Below the pieces are notes generated by a model that made no database searches, was not told the DNA's origin, and saw nothing but the letters and a program-made list of their open reading frames with translations. Below, in pieces: positions 7,342 to 15,933 of a stretch of 64,000 nt of DNA. Source of the DNA: JAFAGX01 sp035623255 (GTDB lineage: Bacteria > Acidobacteriota > Terriglobia > Terriglobales > Acidobacteriaceae); NCBI GenBank assembly GCA_035623255.1, contig DASPTU010000106.1, positions 3,077 through 67,076 on the forward strand. Reading direction: 5' to 3'. The translations under genes were made by a program, and so were the position numbers. Position 1 is the stretch's first letter; each line of letters opens with the position of its first letter.

Positions 7342-9195
7342 AGCAGCACCCAAAATCTACCGTTTCGGCCGGTGCGATTCTTTTCGCCCGACGTGGAGCT
7401 GACGCGCCGGGGGGATGGCAGTTTGCTGATGCGATCAGCCGAACCTCTCCGTGATTACGACCACCGAGTGGGGGATTGGCTCGATCGCTGGGCGCAGGAG
7501 GCGCCAGCCCGTATCTTTATCATCGAGCAAGCTGAAGGCGGCGAACGGTGTATCTCCTATAAGCATGCTCAAGAGGCGGTGCTGCTCCTCGCCGAGGGAT
7601 TGCTCAGCTACGAACTAGGCCCGGACCGGCCGCTCGCAATTCTCGCCGCGAATGGGATTGATCACGCGCTCGTGATGTTGGCTGCGCTTTACGTCGGCAT
7701 TCCGATTGCTCCCATCGCTCCCGCCTATGCTCTCCAGTCCATCGATTACGCCAAGCTGTCTTATGCCTTCGAGTTGTTAACACCGGGAATGGCCGTCGTT
7801 GATGATGGCCTGCTTTATCGCAAACCGATTGAGCAGGCACTCAAGGCGAATATTCCGGTTATAGCCCTTCGGAACGCGCCAGCATGGCCGGACATGCGGG
7901 ATTTTGCATCGCTCAAGGGCAATGGCAGCCGTCGGGATGAAGTGCGCGCAGCGGCGGAGAGGGTCGGCCGTGAAACGATTGCGAAATTCCTGTTTACCTC
8001 CGGATCGACTGGCATGCCGAAGGCCGTGATCAACACTCACGGCATGATTTGCTCGAACTCCCAGATGAAGCGGCAGGTGGCACCGTGCCTGGAAGAAGAG
8101 CCGCCGATAATGGTGGATTGGGCCCCGTGGAATCACACCGCAGGCAGCAACAGCAATTTCAGCATCATTCTTCACAATGGCGGCACGTTGTATATCGACC
8201 CGGGTAAACCAACTCCTGCTCTGTTTGGGGCAAGCCTGGAATTGCTGCGGCGGGTATCGCCGACTATCTACTTCAACGTGCCTCGCGGCTACGAGCTATT
8301 GATCCCTCACCTGGAGGCCGACCGCGCCTTCCGCGAGCGCTTTTTTCAACGCCTGAAGTTTCTCTGGTACGCAGCGGCATCGATGCAGCCGGCGACCTGG
8401 TTTGATCTGGAACGGCTTGCGGTGGAAACGGTAGGACACAGGATTCTCACCGTAAGCGGTCTTGGTATGACCGAGACCGCGCCTATTGCGCTCTTTGGCA
8501 ATGCGAACGCGAGCGGTCCCGGCGTGGTTGGCATACCCGTCGCAGGCGTCGAGCTCAAGCTGATCCCCGACGACAGCAGCTTCGAGGTCCGCTATCGGGG
8601 TCCAAATGTTACTCCCGGCTATTGGCGCGACCCGCAGGCAACCCAGGCTGCTTTCGATGAGGAAGGCTTTCTGCGTTCGGGCGATCTGCTGAGTTTTATT
8701 GATCCGGAACGGCCTCAGGCCGGTATGCGTTTCGATGGCAGGATGAATGAAGTCTTCAAGCTGGACTCGGGAACGAAAGTCAGCGCCGGAAAGCTGCGGC
8801 TGGACGCGCTGGATATCCTCCGTCCTTTGGCCAATGAAGTTGTGGTCGCTGGGGCGGATCGGAAGGACGTGCGTATCCTTATCTTCCCCGACTGGGAGGC
8901 ATGCGCCGCCGCTGCCGGTTTGGAGCACGAAGCCAAGCCCACTCACATCGCCTCCAACTCGACCCTTAGAGAAATGTTCCACGAACGCCTGGCCAAACTG
9001 TATGCCGCGGGAACCGGCAGTTCCAACCGCATCGTGGCTGCGTTGCTGGTCGAGGTCCCGCCGTCAAACGCGGCGGGCGAACTGACGGAGAAAGGCACCG
9101 TTAACAGCCGCGCCTTGCAGCGGAACCGACCCGAACTCCTCGAAGCTTTGTTCGGGGATGCGGATGATCGAGTGCTGCGTGTGCAACAGAGTTAG
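7327..9195 (+). CDS. fcs: Feruloyl-CoA synthetase (ANL superfamily)
   Basis: The 622-aa (from TTG 7327) AMP-forming acyl-CoA synthetase has the P-loop TSGSTGMPK at about 224-232 and ends with the FerA/Fcs-type segments GRMNEVFKLDSGTKVSAGKLR and GELTEKGTVNSRA. The start FRPVRFFSPDVELTRRGDG is typical of feruloyl-CoA synthases, so the protein must begin just before it. TTG 7327 is chosen although no strong ribosome site is visible; the open frame extends further up only through the regulatory region. It activates ferulate, p-coumarate or sinapate with CoA for the hydratase/dehydrogenase encoded downstream on the opposite strand. Confidence 0.85.
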   Translation: MSTLNSSTQNLPFRPVRFFSPDVELTRRGDGSLLMRSAEPLRDYDHRVGDWLDRWAQEAPARIFIIEQAEGGERCISYKHAQEAVLLLAEGLLSYELGPDRPLAILAANGIDHALVMLAALYVGIPIAPIAPAYALQSIDYAKLSYAFELLTPGMAVVDDGLLYRKPIEQALKANIPVIALRNAPAWPDMRDFASLKGNGSRRDEVRAAAERVGRETIAKFLFTSGSTGMPKAVINTHGMICSNSQMKRQVAPCLEEEPPIMVDWAPWNHTAGSNSNFSIILHNGGTLYIDPGKPTPALFGASLELLRRVSPTIYFNVPRGYELLIPHLEADRAFRERFFQRLKFLWYAAASMQPATWFDLERLAVETVGHRILTVSGLGMTETAPIALFGNANASGPGVVGIPVAGVELKLIPDDSSFEVRYRGPNVTPGYWRDPQATQAAFDEEGFLRSGDLLSFIDPERPQAGMRFDGRMNEVFKLDSGTKVSAGKLRLDALDILRPLANEVVVAGADRKDVRILIFPDWEACAAAAGLEHEAKPTHIASNSTLREMFHERLAKLYAAGTGSSNRIVAALLVEVPPSNAAGELTEKGTVNSRALQRNRPELLEALFGDADDRVLRVQQS

Positions 9196-9291
9196 AGTCC
9201 CGCACAAAAAGCAGGTTTCCCGACTTCGCACGATAATCGCTTCGCTGGCGATCCAACTCCGCTCGAAATGACAAACGAAAGCGAACAGTTA
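9196..9291. other. Convergent intergenic spacer with possible dispersed repeat
   Basis: This short gap lies between two convergent stops. The segment around 9225-9270 (ends CTCCGCTCGAAATGAC) resembles a type of dispersed intergenic sequence common in soil-bacterial genomes. No second copy was found here, so repeat status is a guess. No terminator hairpin is obvious. Confidence 0.25.
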
Positions 9292-11505
9292 CTACCGGGA
9301 CACTGAGCTCTCGTCCCACTCTTCGAAAGTCGAGTCCGCGGCCGCAAGGCGCTCGATCAACTCGGCTGGACGCCAGTAATAACCGAGTTTCTTATGGTAG
9401 AGGCGAATGCGCTGTAACACGTGGGAGAGTCCGAGCGTGTCAGCGTGGAACATCGGCCCTCCGAGGTGGCGGGGAAAACCGTAACCGCTCGTCCAGACTA
9501 CGTCGATGTCGCCCGCGCACGCTGCGATGCCTTCTTCGAGAACCATCGCACCCACGTTGATGAGAGACAAGATGCATCGCTCAACAATCTCTTCGTCGTT
9601 GATTTCCCGCTGTTCAATACCTCTCTCCGAGGCCAGCTTCTCGATAAGACTGATTACTTCTGGATCTGGCATAGCTTCGCGGCTGCCATTCTCATAACGA
9701 TAGAAACCGCGACCCGTCTTCTGGCCAAGCCATCCCATTTCCGTGAGGCGGTCGGCGATGACGAAATAGGGGCCGGGACGATTCTCGTGTTTGAAAAGCT
9801 GGACTCGTGCCTTCGTGCCAACATCATTGCCGCCCAGGTCGCTTACCCGTTGCGGCCCCATGGCAAAACCGAAGTTCTCGAGCGCCGCGTCCACCTGGGC
9901 TGGCGTTGCTCCTTCAAGCAGCAACTGCTCGGCCTCACGAAAGTAGCCATCGAGCATCATCCGATTCCCGATGAAACCGAAGGCGTCGCGCGAGACAACC
10001 GGAACCTTCTTGAGCAGTTTTGCGACGCGGAACGCTGTGGACAAGGTTTCAGGCGAGGTGTGGTCAGTGCGTACGATCTCCAGCAGCTTCGAGGCGTGAG
10101 CCGGAACGAAGAAATGCATGCCCAACACCCGTTCCGGATGCGATGTGGCGCGGGCCAGTTCGGTCACAGAAAGAGTAGAGGTATTGGTGGCAAGGAGCCG
10201 CTCGGGAGGAAGAACAGAATCGAGTGTCGACAACACGTCCTTCTTCAACTCCATATTCTCAAAGACAGCTTCGATAACCAGATCGGCGTCCGCCACTTCG
10301 GTTCGGGCTTCGGTGCTGCGGATGCGATGAATGCGATCTTCGGCAACATTCTGAGTGAGGCGGCCACGCTTGACGCTGGAGGCATACGTTGACTGGACAA
10401 TTTCACGGCTGCGGGTAAGTGCAGCAGGATCGTTATCGTGGATCAGCACATCCAGCCCGGCGTCTGCGAGGGCAATCGCGATGCCGCTACCCATCGTCCC
10501 CGCGCCGATCACCGCCGCCCGTTGGATCGCAGGCGGCTGCGCTTGCTTGGCATCAGCGGAAGATAGTCGGCTTAATTTGGCGGATTCGCGCTCCGCAAAG
10601 AATACGTGGCGAAGCGCCAGACTCTCACGCGACACCAGCGACTTTTGCGCGAGGGTGGTTTCAATCGCGATGCCTTGCGAGAAAGGCAGCCTCGAGGCTT
10701 TGATTGCTTCTATTACCAGATTCTGGGTCGTGCGCCCCTTCAAGGCACGAGCATGCGCAAGCAATGCTGCGCCAATCTCGGCATCGTCGAGATCCCCGGT
10801 GACAGTGCGCTTGCACGTCGGGCGCGGGCCGAGTTTCTCTTGCACAAGGTGGTTGCTGAATCTGAGCGCGGCTTCACGCAGATCGTCTTCCACAACCTCA
10901 TCGACCAGACCCCTGGCCTTTGCATCCAGCGCCGAAACGGGCGTGCCAGACAGAATCATACCCAGGGCAGCGCGAGCCCCAATCAGCCTCGGAAGTCGTT
11001 GCGTCCCACCAGCACCCGGGATAATTCCCAGGGTGATCTCCGGCATTCCGAGTCTTGCGTTCTTGTGGGTGATTCGATAATGGCAGGCCATCGCCAGCTC
11101 GAGTCCCCCACCCAAAGCGAGCCCTTGTATCGCAGCGACTACGGGGATAGGACAAGCCTCAATTCTGGCTTCAACTTGTTGCAGGGACGGCTCTCCCAGA
11201 GGTTGATCGAATTCGGCAATATCGGCGCCTGCGCTGAACAGGTCGCCGCTACTCAGGATCAGAAGTGCCCTGATGCCGGAGTGCCTTTCTGCCTGCGCAA
11301 TCGCATCAACGAGCCCAAGCCTTACGGAATGACTGATCGCGTTCACTGGAGGATTGTGTATGCGAATCAGCCCCACAGGGCCTACCTCGTCGAATGTCAC
11401 GACTTCTGTCACGCCTGTGTCTCCGTTCTTTTCCAAGGTAGAAACTACCTCAGACCCGCGGGTTCCGAAGCCCCCGGGGCCGCGTGGGCGATGAATTCTT
11501 AGCAT
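9292..11505 (-). CDS. Enoyl-CoA hydratase / 3-hydroxyacyl-CoA dehydrogenase fusion (FadB/FadJ-like)
   Basis: The product is about 737 aa. The N-terminal crotonase domain has catalytic glutamates in GGGLELAM and MPEITLGIIPGAGG (about 136 and 156). The NAD-binding motif AVIGAGTMGSGIA is near residue 335, followed by two 3HCDH C-terminal domains. This is the trifunctional-enzyme alpha layout and length. Next to feruloyl-CoA synthetase it would hydrate feruloyl-CoA and oxidise the adduct to a 3-ketoacyl-CoA, the non-aldehyde beta-oxidative route. The ketoacyl-CoA could then be cleaved by the amidohydrolase at 21540-22388 (inference). The start is uncertain: ATG 11505, TTG 11514 or an internal codon near residue 20 are possible. 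Operator copy B lies directly upstream. Confidence 0.85.
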   Translation of the reverse strand: MLRIHRPRGPGGFGTRGSEVVSTLEKNGDTGVTEVVTFDEVGPVGLIRIHNPPVNAISHSVRLGLVDAIAQAERHSGIRALLILSSGDLFSAGADIAEFDQPLGEPSLQQVEARIEACPIPVVAAIQGLALGGGLELAMACHYRITHKNARLGMPEITLGIIPGAGGTQRLPRLIGARAALGMILSGTPVSALDAKARGLVDEVVEDDLREAALRFSNHLVQEKLGPRPTCKRTVTGDLDDAEIGAALLAHARALKGRTTQNLVIEAIKASRLPFSQGIAIETTLAQKSLVSRESLALRHVFFAERESAKLSRLSSADAKQAQPPAIQRAAVIGAGTMGSGIAIALADAGLDVLIHDNDPAALTRSREIVQSTYASSVKRGRLTQNVAEDRIHRIRSTEARTEVADADLVIEAVFENMELKKDVLSTLDSVLPPERLLATNTSTLSVTELARATSHPERVLGMHFFVPAHASKLLEIVRTDHTSPETLSTAFRVAKLLKKVPVVSRDAFGFIGNRMMLDGYFREAEQLLLEGATPAQVDAALENFGFAMGPQRVSDLGGNDVGTKARVQLFKHENRPGPYFVIADRLTEMGWLGQKTGRGFYRYENGSREAMPDPEVISLIEKLASERGIEQREINDEEIVERCILSLINVGAMVLEEGIAACAGDIDVVWTSGYGFPRHLGGPMFHADTLGLSHVLQRIRLYHKKLGYYWRPAELIERLAAADSTFEEWDESSVSR

Positions 11506-11525
11506 ATATGACAAAAGGCTTCCAT

Positions 11526-11541
11526 GTTCCGTATACTGAAC
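11526..11541. promoter_or_regulatory. GTATAC-type operator, copy B
   Basis: GTTCCGTATACTGAAC has 7 of 8 bp symmetric about the centre. It sits in the 72-bp divergent promoter between the hydratase/dehydrogenase and the O-demethylase, where one bound protein could control both. Confidence 0.6.
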
Positions 11542-11577
11542 GTCGTTTTGCCCTAGATTCTCGCATGGGGTGCAGAG

Positions 11578-12975
11578 ATGAAAGAAAAAAGTCTGGAAGA
11601 TTTGTTACAAGCCGCGGGAAATCCGGTCAACATGCTGCGCAATTCGCAGATTGGCGCTTACATCTATCCGGTCGTTCCGTATGAGTATTCCAATTGGCGC
11701 GACGAACAACGCGCGTGGCGCGAGACCGCGGTGCTGTTCGATCAATCGCACCATATGGCGAACATTTACGTGGAAGGCCCCGATGCGCTGAGAATGCTCT
11801 CCTATCTCGCTACCAACAGTTTTGCAAAGTTCCCCGTGAATCAAGCCAAGCAATTCGCGCCCTGTAGCCACGACGGTTTTGTGATCGGTGACGGGATTCT
11901 TTTTCACCTGGAAGAAAACCGGCTGGTCTTCGTAGGCCGGGCTCCAGCCGCGAATTGGATTCAATTCCATGGCGAAACCGGTGGTTATGACGTCAGAGTC
12001 GAGAAGGATGACAGGTCTCCTTCCAATCCAAGAGGCAAAGCGGTTGTTCGAACCTGTTACCGCTACCAGATTCAAGGCCCAAACGCACCGCAGATTCTGG
12101 AAAAGCTGAACGGCGGCCCAGTCCCGGAGATCAAGTTCTTCCACATGGACGCGGTCAACATCGCCGGACGCAAAGTGCGTGCACTGCGTCACGGCATGGC
12201 TGGCGCTCCGGGGCTGGAGGTTTGGGGGCCGTATGAAGAACGCGAGGAGATTCGTGCGGCAATTGTAGATGCCGGCAGGGAGTTCGGTCTTAAAGAAGTC
12301 GGGGCTCGAGCCTACTCCACTAACACCCTCGAGTCAGGATGGATTCCGTCGCCACTTCCCGGCGTTTACACCGGCGAACGGATGAAAGCCTACCGAAAGT
12401 GGTTGCCTGCCACCGGGTACGAGGGAACGGGTTCGCTAGCCGGCAGCTTCGAGTCGGACAACATTGAGGATTACTACATGACACCGCATGCACTGGGCTA
12501 CGGCCCATTCATCAAGTTCGACCACGACTTTATTGGACGAGAAGCCCTCGAGAAAATGGCCGGCAAGCGGCAGCGGAAGAAGGTAACATTTGCCTGGCAC
12601 GCCGAAGACGTTGTGAGGGTGTTCACCTCCTTGTTCGAGCCCGGAGAAATCTACAAGTATATTGACCTGCCGCAGTCGAATTATGCATCTGCCTCTTACG
12701 ACAAGGTGGTATTGAGAGGCAAGACCGTCGGGCTCTCGATGTTCGCGGGTTACAGCTATAACGAGCGCTCCATGCTCTCTCTGGGGGTTGTTGATCCGGA
12801 CATTGAGACCGGCGCTGAAGTCAGGCTGGTGTGGGGCGAAACGGGAGGCGGCACCCGAAAGACGACCGTAGAGAGACACAAGCAAACCGAGATTCGCGCC
12901 ATCGTCAGCCCGGTGCCCTATTCCAAAGTTGTTCGCGAGACTTATGCCAAAGGATGGCGCACGGTTCAAGTGTGA
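11578..12975 (+). CDS. ligM: Tetrahydrofolate-dependent aryl O-demethylase (LigM/DesA-like)
   Basis: The 465-aa GcvT-fold protein moves the methyl of vanillate, syringate or 3-O-methylgallate to tetrahydrofolate. LigM is of almost the same length (about 470 aa). The residues I recall as key in LigM (His60, Arg122, Tyr247) align with His59 (QSHHM), Arg121 (FVGRAPAANW) and Tyr246 (ARAYSTNTLESGW) at a constant offset of one. Gly/Ser-rich folate contacts follow (LESGWIPSPLPGVYTGE). It shares a divergent promoter with the feruloyl-CoA beta-oxidation gene and its 3' end overlaps the convergent MetF gene by 10 bp. Vanillate versus 3-O-methylgallate specificity cannot be set from sequence; the gallate-type genes downstream make either useful. 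Confidence 0.9.
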   Translation: MKEKSLEDLLQAAGNPVNMLRNSQIGAYIYPVVPYEYSNWRDEQRAWRETAVLFDQSHHMANIYVEGPDALRMLSYLATNSFAKFPVNQAKQFAPCSHDGFVIGDGILFHLEENRLVFVGRAPAANWIQFHGETGGYDVRVEKDDRSPSNPRGKAVVRTCYRYQIQGPNAPQILEKLNGGPVPEIKFFHMDAVNIAGRKVRALRHGMAGAPGLEVWGPYEEREEIRAAIVDAGREFGLKEVGARAYSTNTLESGWIPSPLPGVYTGERMKAYRKWLPATGYEGTGSLAGSFESDNIEDYYMTPHALGYGPFIKFDHDFIGREALEKMAGKRQRKKVTFAWHAEDVVRVFTSLFEPGEIYKYIDLPQSNYASASYDKVVLRGKTVGLSMFAGYSYNERSMLSLGVVDPDIETGAEVRLVWGETGGGTRKTTVERHKQTEIRAIVSPVPYSKVVRETYAKGWRTVQV

Positions 12976-13847
12976 TGAGACATGGCTTTCAATGACCGCT
13001 CGCTATCAATCCAATCAGTGGTTTTTTTAAAACCGCCGAAAACATAGAAGTGCAGACCGGCAATGCCCAGCGGCCTGCCATCACTGCCCGCGATGGAATC
13101 AGCAAGTTCCCGGATGATGGGCTCAGGACCTCTTTCCACCAGAACTTTGGCAAACGCAGGGTTCTCGGTCAGCACTCGAAGCGAATTGCCGATTCCGCAG
13201 CGCACGGCATAGCGCATCAGGGTGAGTAAACTAGCCGGGCCGGCGAGGCCCGCCCGGATCGGAACATCGATGCCCCGGGCTCGAATGTCCCGCAGCCATC
13301 GAATCACGGGCTCAGCTTTAAAACAGAACTGTGTGATGATCGAAAGCTGGAGTCCCTGATTGCGAGCGAAACTTACTTTCGCCTCTAGCGCTTGATTCAA
13401 GGCCTTGTCAGGAATGTGAGGGTTGCCTTCAGGAAAACCGCCGATTGCCATCTGAGATATGCCGACTTTCTGAAAAGCTTCGCTTTGCATTACCGCCAGG
13501 CTGCTATCGTACGGTCCCGCCGGTGTGGCACGGTCGCCGCCTATGATCAGAACGCGATCCACACCCGCGTCTCGCAAGCACTCAGTCAGCCGCTGCAACT
13601 GTGCAGCGCTCTGAAGATGACGGGCACCCACGTGTGGCATTGGGAAGTGACCAGCACGTTTCAACCTCGCTGCCGGCTCGATCATGTCCATCGGATTGGC
13701 CCCTGGGATCCAGGCAAGGGAGACTATCGTCCCGGGATCCAGACGGTCTGGCGCCGCTTGCAAGGTCCTGGAGTCGCCAGGATTCAGCTCGATCGAGAAA
13801 CCCTGCAGAAGGGCGATCATGCCATCCGACGCGGTTGTAGCACCCAT
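12966..13847 (-). CDS. metF: Methylenetetrahydrofolate reductase-like protein (MetF family)
   Basis: The 293-aa TIM-barrel flavoprotein is of bacterial MetF length, with folate and FAD-binding segments RVLIIGGD and LQLSIITQFCFKAE and C-terminal GIAGLHFYVFGG. Beside LigM-type demethylases MetF runs in the oxidising direction, turning 5-methyl-THF back to methylene-THF so that the demethylase does not run out of THF. It is convergent with the demethylase (10-bp overlap) and its promoter holds the strongest operator copy (13854-13869), 7 bp from the start. The sequence is divergent from housekeeping MetF, so it is probably a catabolic paralogue. A separate biosynthetic copy is expected elsewhere. 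Confidence 0.8.
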   Translation of the reverse strand: MGATTASDGMIALLQGFSIELNPGDSRTLQAAPDRLDPGTIVSLAWIPGANPMDMIEPAARLKRAGHFPMPHVGARHLQSAAQLQRLTECLRDAGVDRVLIIGGDRATPAGPYDSSLAVMQSEAFQKVGISQMAIGGFPEGNPHIPDKALNQALEAKVSFARNQGLQLSIITQFCFKAEPVIRWLRDIRARGIDVPIRAGLAGPASLLTLMRYAVRCGIGNSLRVLTENPAFAKVLVERGPEPIIRELADSIAGSDGRPLGIAGLHFYVFGGFKKTTDWIDSERSLKAMSHHT

Positions 13848-13853
13848 AGAGAT

Positions 13854-13869
13854 GTTCAGTATACTGAAT
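13854..13869. promoter_or_regulatory. GTATAC-type operator, copy C (best palindrome)
   Basis: GTTCAGTATACTGAAT is a perfect 14-bp palindrome (TTCAGTATACTGAA) directly before the MetF start. With copy D it flanks the 289-bp divergent region 13848-14136 shared with the dioxygenase operon. Confidence 0.65.
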
Positions 13870-14027
13870 GTCGGTCACATTTGCTCATGCGAAACCCGGG
13901 ATTGTCAAGCATGATTGTTCGAGGGGTTGCGCTTTTCCGTGCACGAAATGGGCGAAGAACATCTGCTGGACGTGGCCCTGTTTGACTTTTTCGTTTAACA
14001 AGTTTGCTCACGAAAGCGAGAGGTAAA

Positions 14028-14042
14028 TTGAGTATACTTAAC
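14028..14042. promoter_or_regulatory. GTATAC-type operator, copy D
   Basis: TTGAGTATACTTAAC lies about 95 bp upstream of the dioxygenase operon and about 174 bp centre-to-centre from copy C. It keeps the GTATAC core and the TTGA/TTAA flanks. Confidence 0.55.
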
Positions 14043-14136
14043 GGTCTTGTGAGCTCGTGCCGCACTGTGTTTCTGATGTTTCAGCCAGGCAGGAAGGCAA
14101 CTAAAGCCTTGGATGATGCGTTCGCATCGGTGAATT

Positions 14137-15099
14137 GTGCAAACTGAACCGATAATGGATATTGCTCATCTCGGCCATTTGGAATTACTTACCCCCACGC
14201 CGGAGGAGAGTCTGCGGTTTTTTATCCAGGTTATGGGAATGACCGAGAGCGGCCGCGAGGGCGATTCCGTCTACTTGCATGCGTACGATGATTATGAGCG
14301 GCATTCTCTGAAACTCACAGCATCTAAGCTCCCGGGCTTGGGTCATGTCGCTTATCGTGCACGGAGCCCCCAAGCTCTCGAACGGCGCGTGGCAGCTCTG
14401 AAAGGATCTGGTTTCGACATCGGATGGAGGGATCGCGACTTGGCGCACGGCCCCGCCTTTCTCTGCCAGGACCCGGACGGGCATAAAATCGAACTTTATT
14501 ACGAGACCCAGTGGTATCAGGCCCCGCCGGAGTTGCAGCCCGCCCTCAAAAACCAGGCGCAGAAATTTCCTGCGCGTGGTATCAACGTGCGCCGCCTCGA
14601 TCACTGGAATGGGCTCGCGGTCGATATAAAGGCCAACCGCGAGTTTTTCGAAAAATACCTGGGCTTTCGTTTGACCGAGCAGATTGTGATGGACGATGGT
14701 TCTGAAGCCGGCATGTGGATGACGTGTACGAACAAGAGTTACGATTTCGCGTACACGCGCGACCACACGGGCACGAAAGGACGATTGCACCACATCACAT
14801 ATGCAGTCAACAGTCGCGAGGAAGTTCTGCTTGCAGCCGATATTTGTTTGGAAAATGGCGTTTACATCGAAACGGGTCCTCATAAGCACGCAATCCAACA
14901 AACCTTCTTCTTATATCTGTATGAACCGGGTGGTAACCGCGTTGAGATCGCAAATGCCGGCGCGCGGCTGATCCTGGCGCCGGATTGGAAGCCGATCCGC
15001 TGGAGTGAGGCCGAACGAAAGAAAGGGCAGGCTTGGGGACTTAAGACCATCGAATCGTTCCACACATATGGAACGCCACCGGTGGAGATCAAGTCGTGA
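14137..15099 (+). CDS. Type I (VOC-family) extradiol ring-cleavage dioxygenase
   Basis: The 320-aa protein has two vicinal-oxygen-chelate domains, the length and layout of catechol 2,3-dioxygenase/XylE. Predicted iron ligands in the second domain are His156 (RRLDHW), His218/219 (GRLHHITY) and Glu270 (EPGGNRVE). The second-sphere His251 and Tyr260 lie where the extradiol signature expects them. The N-terminal domain has degenerate metal positions, as usual. It heads an operon with GalB-, GalC- and GalD-like genes, whose substrate 4-oxalomesaconate arises from gallate or oxidised protocatechuate 4,5-cleavage products. Known gallate and protocatechuate 4,5-dioxygenases are of the unrelated LigAB class, so this may be a non-orthologous replacement (inference). 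The start may be GTG 14137 or ATG 14155. Confidence 0.85.
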   Translation: MQTEPIMDIAHLGHLELLTPTPEESLRFFIQVMGMTESGREGDSVYLHAYDDYERHSLKLTASKLPGLGHVAYRARSPQALERRVAALKGSGFDIGWRDRDLAHGPAFLCQDPDGHKIELYYETQWYQAPPELQPALKNQAQKFPARGINVRRLDHWNGLAVDIKANREFFEKYLGFRLTEQIVMDDGSEAGMWMTCTNKSYDFAYTRDHTGTKGRLHHITYAVNSREEVLLAADICLENGVYIETGPHKHAIQQTFFLYLYEPGGNRVEIANAGARLILAPDWKPIRWSEAERKKGQAWGLKTIESFHTYGTPPVEIKS

Positions 15100-15127
15100 A
15101 CAATCTCGGATTTCCCGCTTCTATGTG

Positions 15128-15187
15128 ACTCTGTGTGCTCTGTGGTAAACAACACGAAACACCACAGAGGACACAAGGTGCACAGAG
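15128..15187. repeat. Intergenic inverted repeat, CTCTGTGT...ACACAGAG type
   Basis: Left arm 15128-15146 (ACTCTGTGTGCTCTGTGGT) pairs imperfectly with 15161-15187 (ACCACAGAGG then ACACAAGG and a second CACAGAG). This is the second copy of the element at 4580-4625. It lies in the spacer between the dioxygenase and the hydratase. Confidence 0.65.
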
Positions 15188-15213
15188 ACTCCTGTCGCCA
15201 CAGGTCTACAAAC

Positions 15214-15933
15214 TTGGACAAAAAAAGAACAGCGATAGTCATCAGCGCCCATTCGGCGGATTTCGTGTGGCGTGCAGGCGGGGCGATCGCCTTATACGCT
15301 CAGCGAGGGTGGGCAGTCACGGTCGTCTGTCTGTCGTTCGGAGAGCGTGGCGAGTCCGCAAAACTCTGGCGCGAGCCTGGCATGACAATAGAGAAGGTAA
15401 AAGCCAACAGAAAGGAAGAGGCTGCTCACGCGGCAGAAATTCTCGGGGCCAAGGTGATTTTTTTCGACGTTGGCGACTATCCCATGAGAATTCCGGACAG
15501 TATTCTCTATGATCTGGCCGCCTTGTACCGAAAAATCCGGCCAGAATTTGTCCTCACCCACTCAGTCAAAGATCCTTACAACTTCGATCATCCCCTGGTT
15601 TCTCATGCTGCACAAGAGGCGCGTATCGTCGCTCAGGCGCACGGCCACGAGCCCGGCACGCCGGTAATCGGGGCGCCGCCGGTATTCCTGTTCGAGCCGC
15701 ACCAACCGGAGCAATGCGAATGGAAGCCGCAGCTGCTGCTCGATATCTCTGCGGTTTGGCCCAGGAAGTATGAGGCTTTCAAAGCTATGAATGCACAGGA
15801 ACATCTCTGGCATTACTACGAACGTGTGGCACTGCAGCGCGGTGCGCAGGCCTCGCGCAATTCCGACAGGACCATCAAATATGCGGAAGCCTATCAGCGC
15901 GTGTTTCCACAGGTCACAGAGGAGCTCGCATGA
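15214..15933 (+). CDS. galB: 4-oxalomesaconate hydratase (GalB-like, PIG-L family)
   Basis: The protein is about 239 aa from TTG 15214. The N-terminal zinc-binding motif is ISAHSADFVWRAGGA, an AHxxD motif in the variant found in GalB rather than the AHPDD of deacetylases. A downstream histidine cluster LTHSVKDPYNFDHP completes the PIG-L metal site. Pseudomonas putida GalB, a PIG-L protein, hydrates 4-oxalomesaconate to 4-carboxy-4-hydroxy-2-oxoadipate (CHA). The next gene, overlapping by 4 bp (ATGA), encodes CHA aldolase, which supports this over an N-deacetylase. The frame is open further upstream, but that part encodes the inverted repeat and looks non-coding. Confidence 0.85.
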   Translation: MDKKRTAIVISAHSADFVWRAGGAIALYAQRGWAVTVVCLSFGERGESAKLWREPGMTIEKVKANRKEEAAHAAEILGAKVIFFDVGDYPMRIPDSILYDLAALYRKIRPEFVLTHSVKDPYNFDHPLVSHAAQEARIVAQAHGHEPGTPVIGAPPVFLFEPHQPEQCEWKPQLLLDISAVWPRKYEAFKAMNAQEHLWHYYERVALQRGAQASRNSDRTIKYAEAYQRVFPQVTEELA

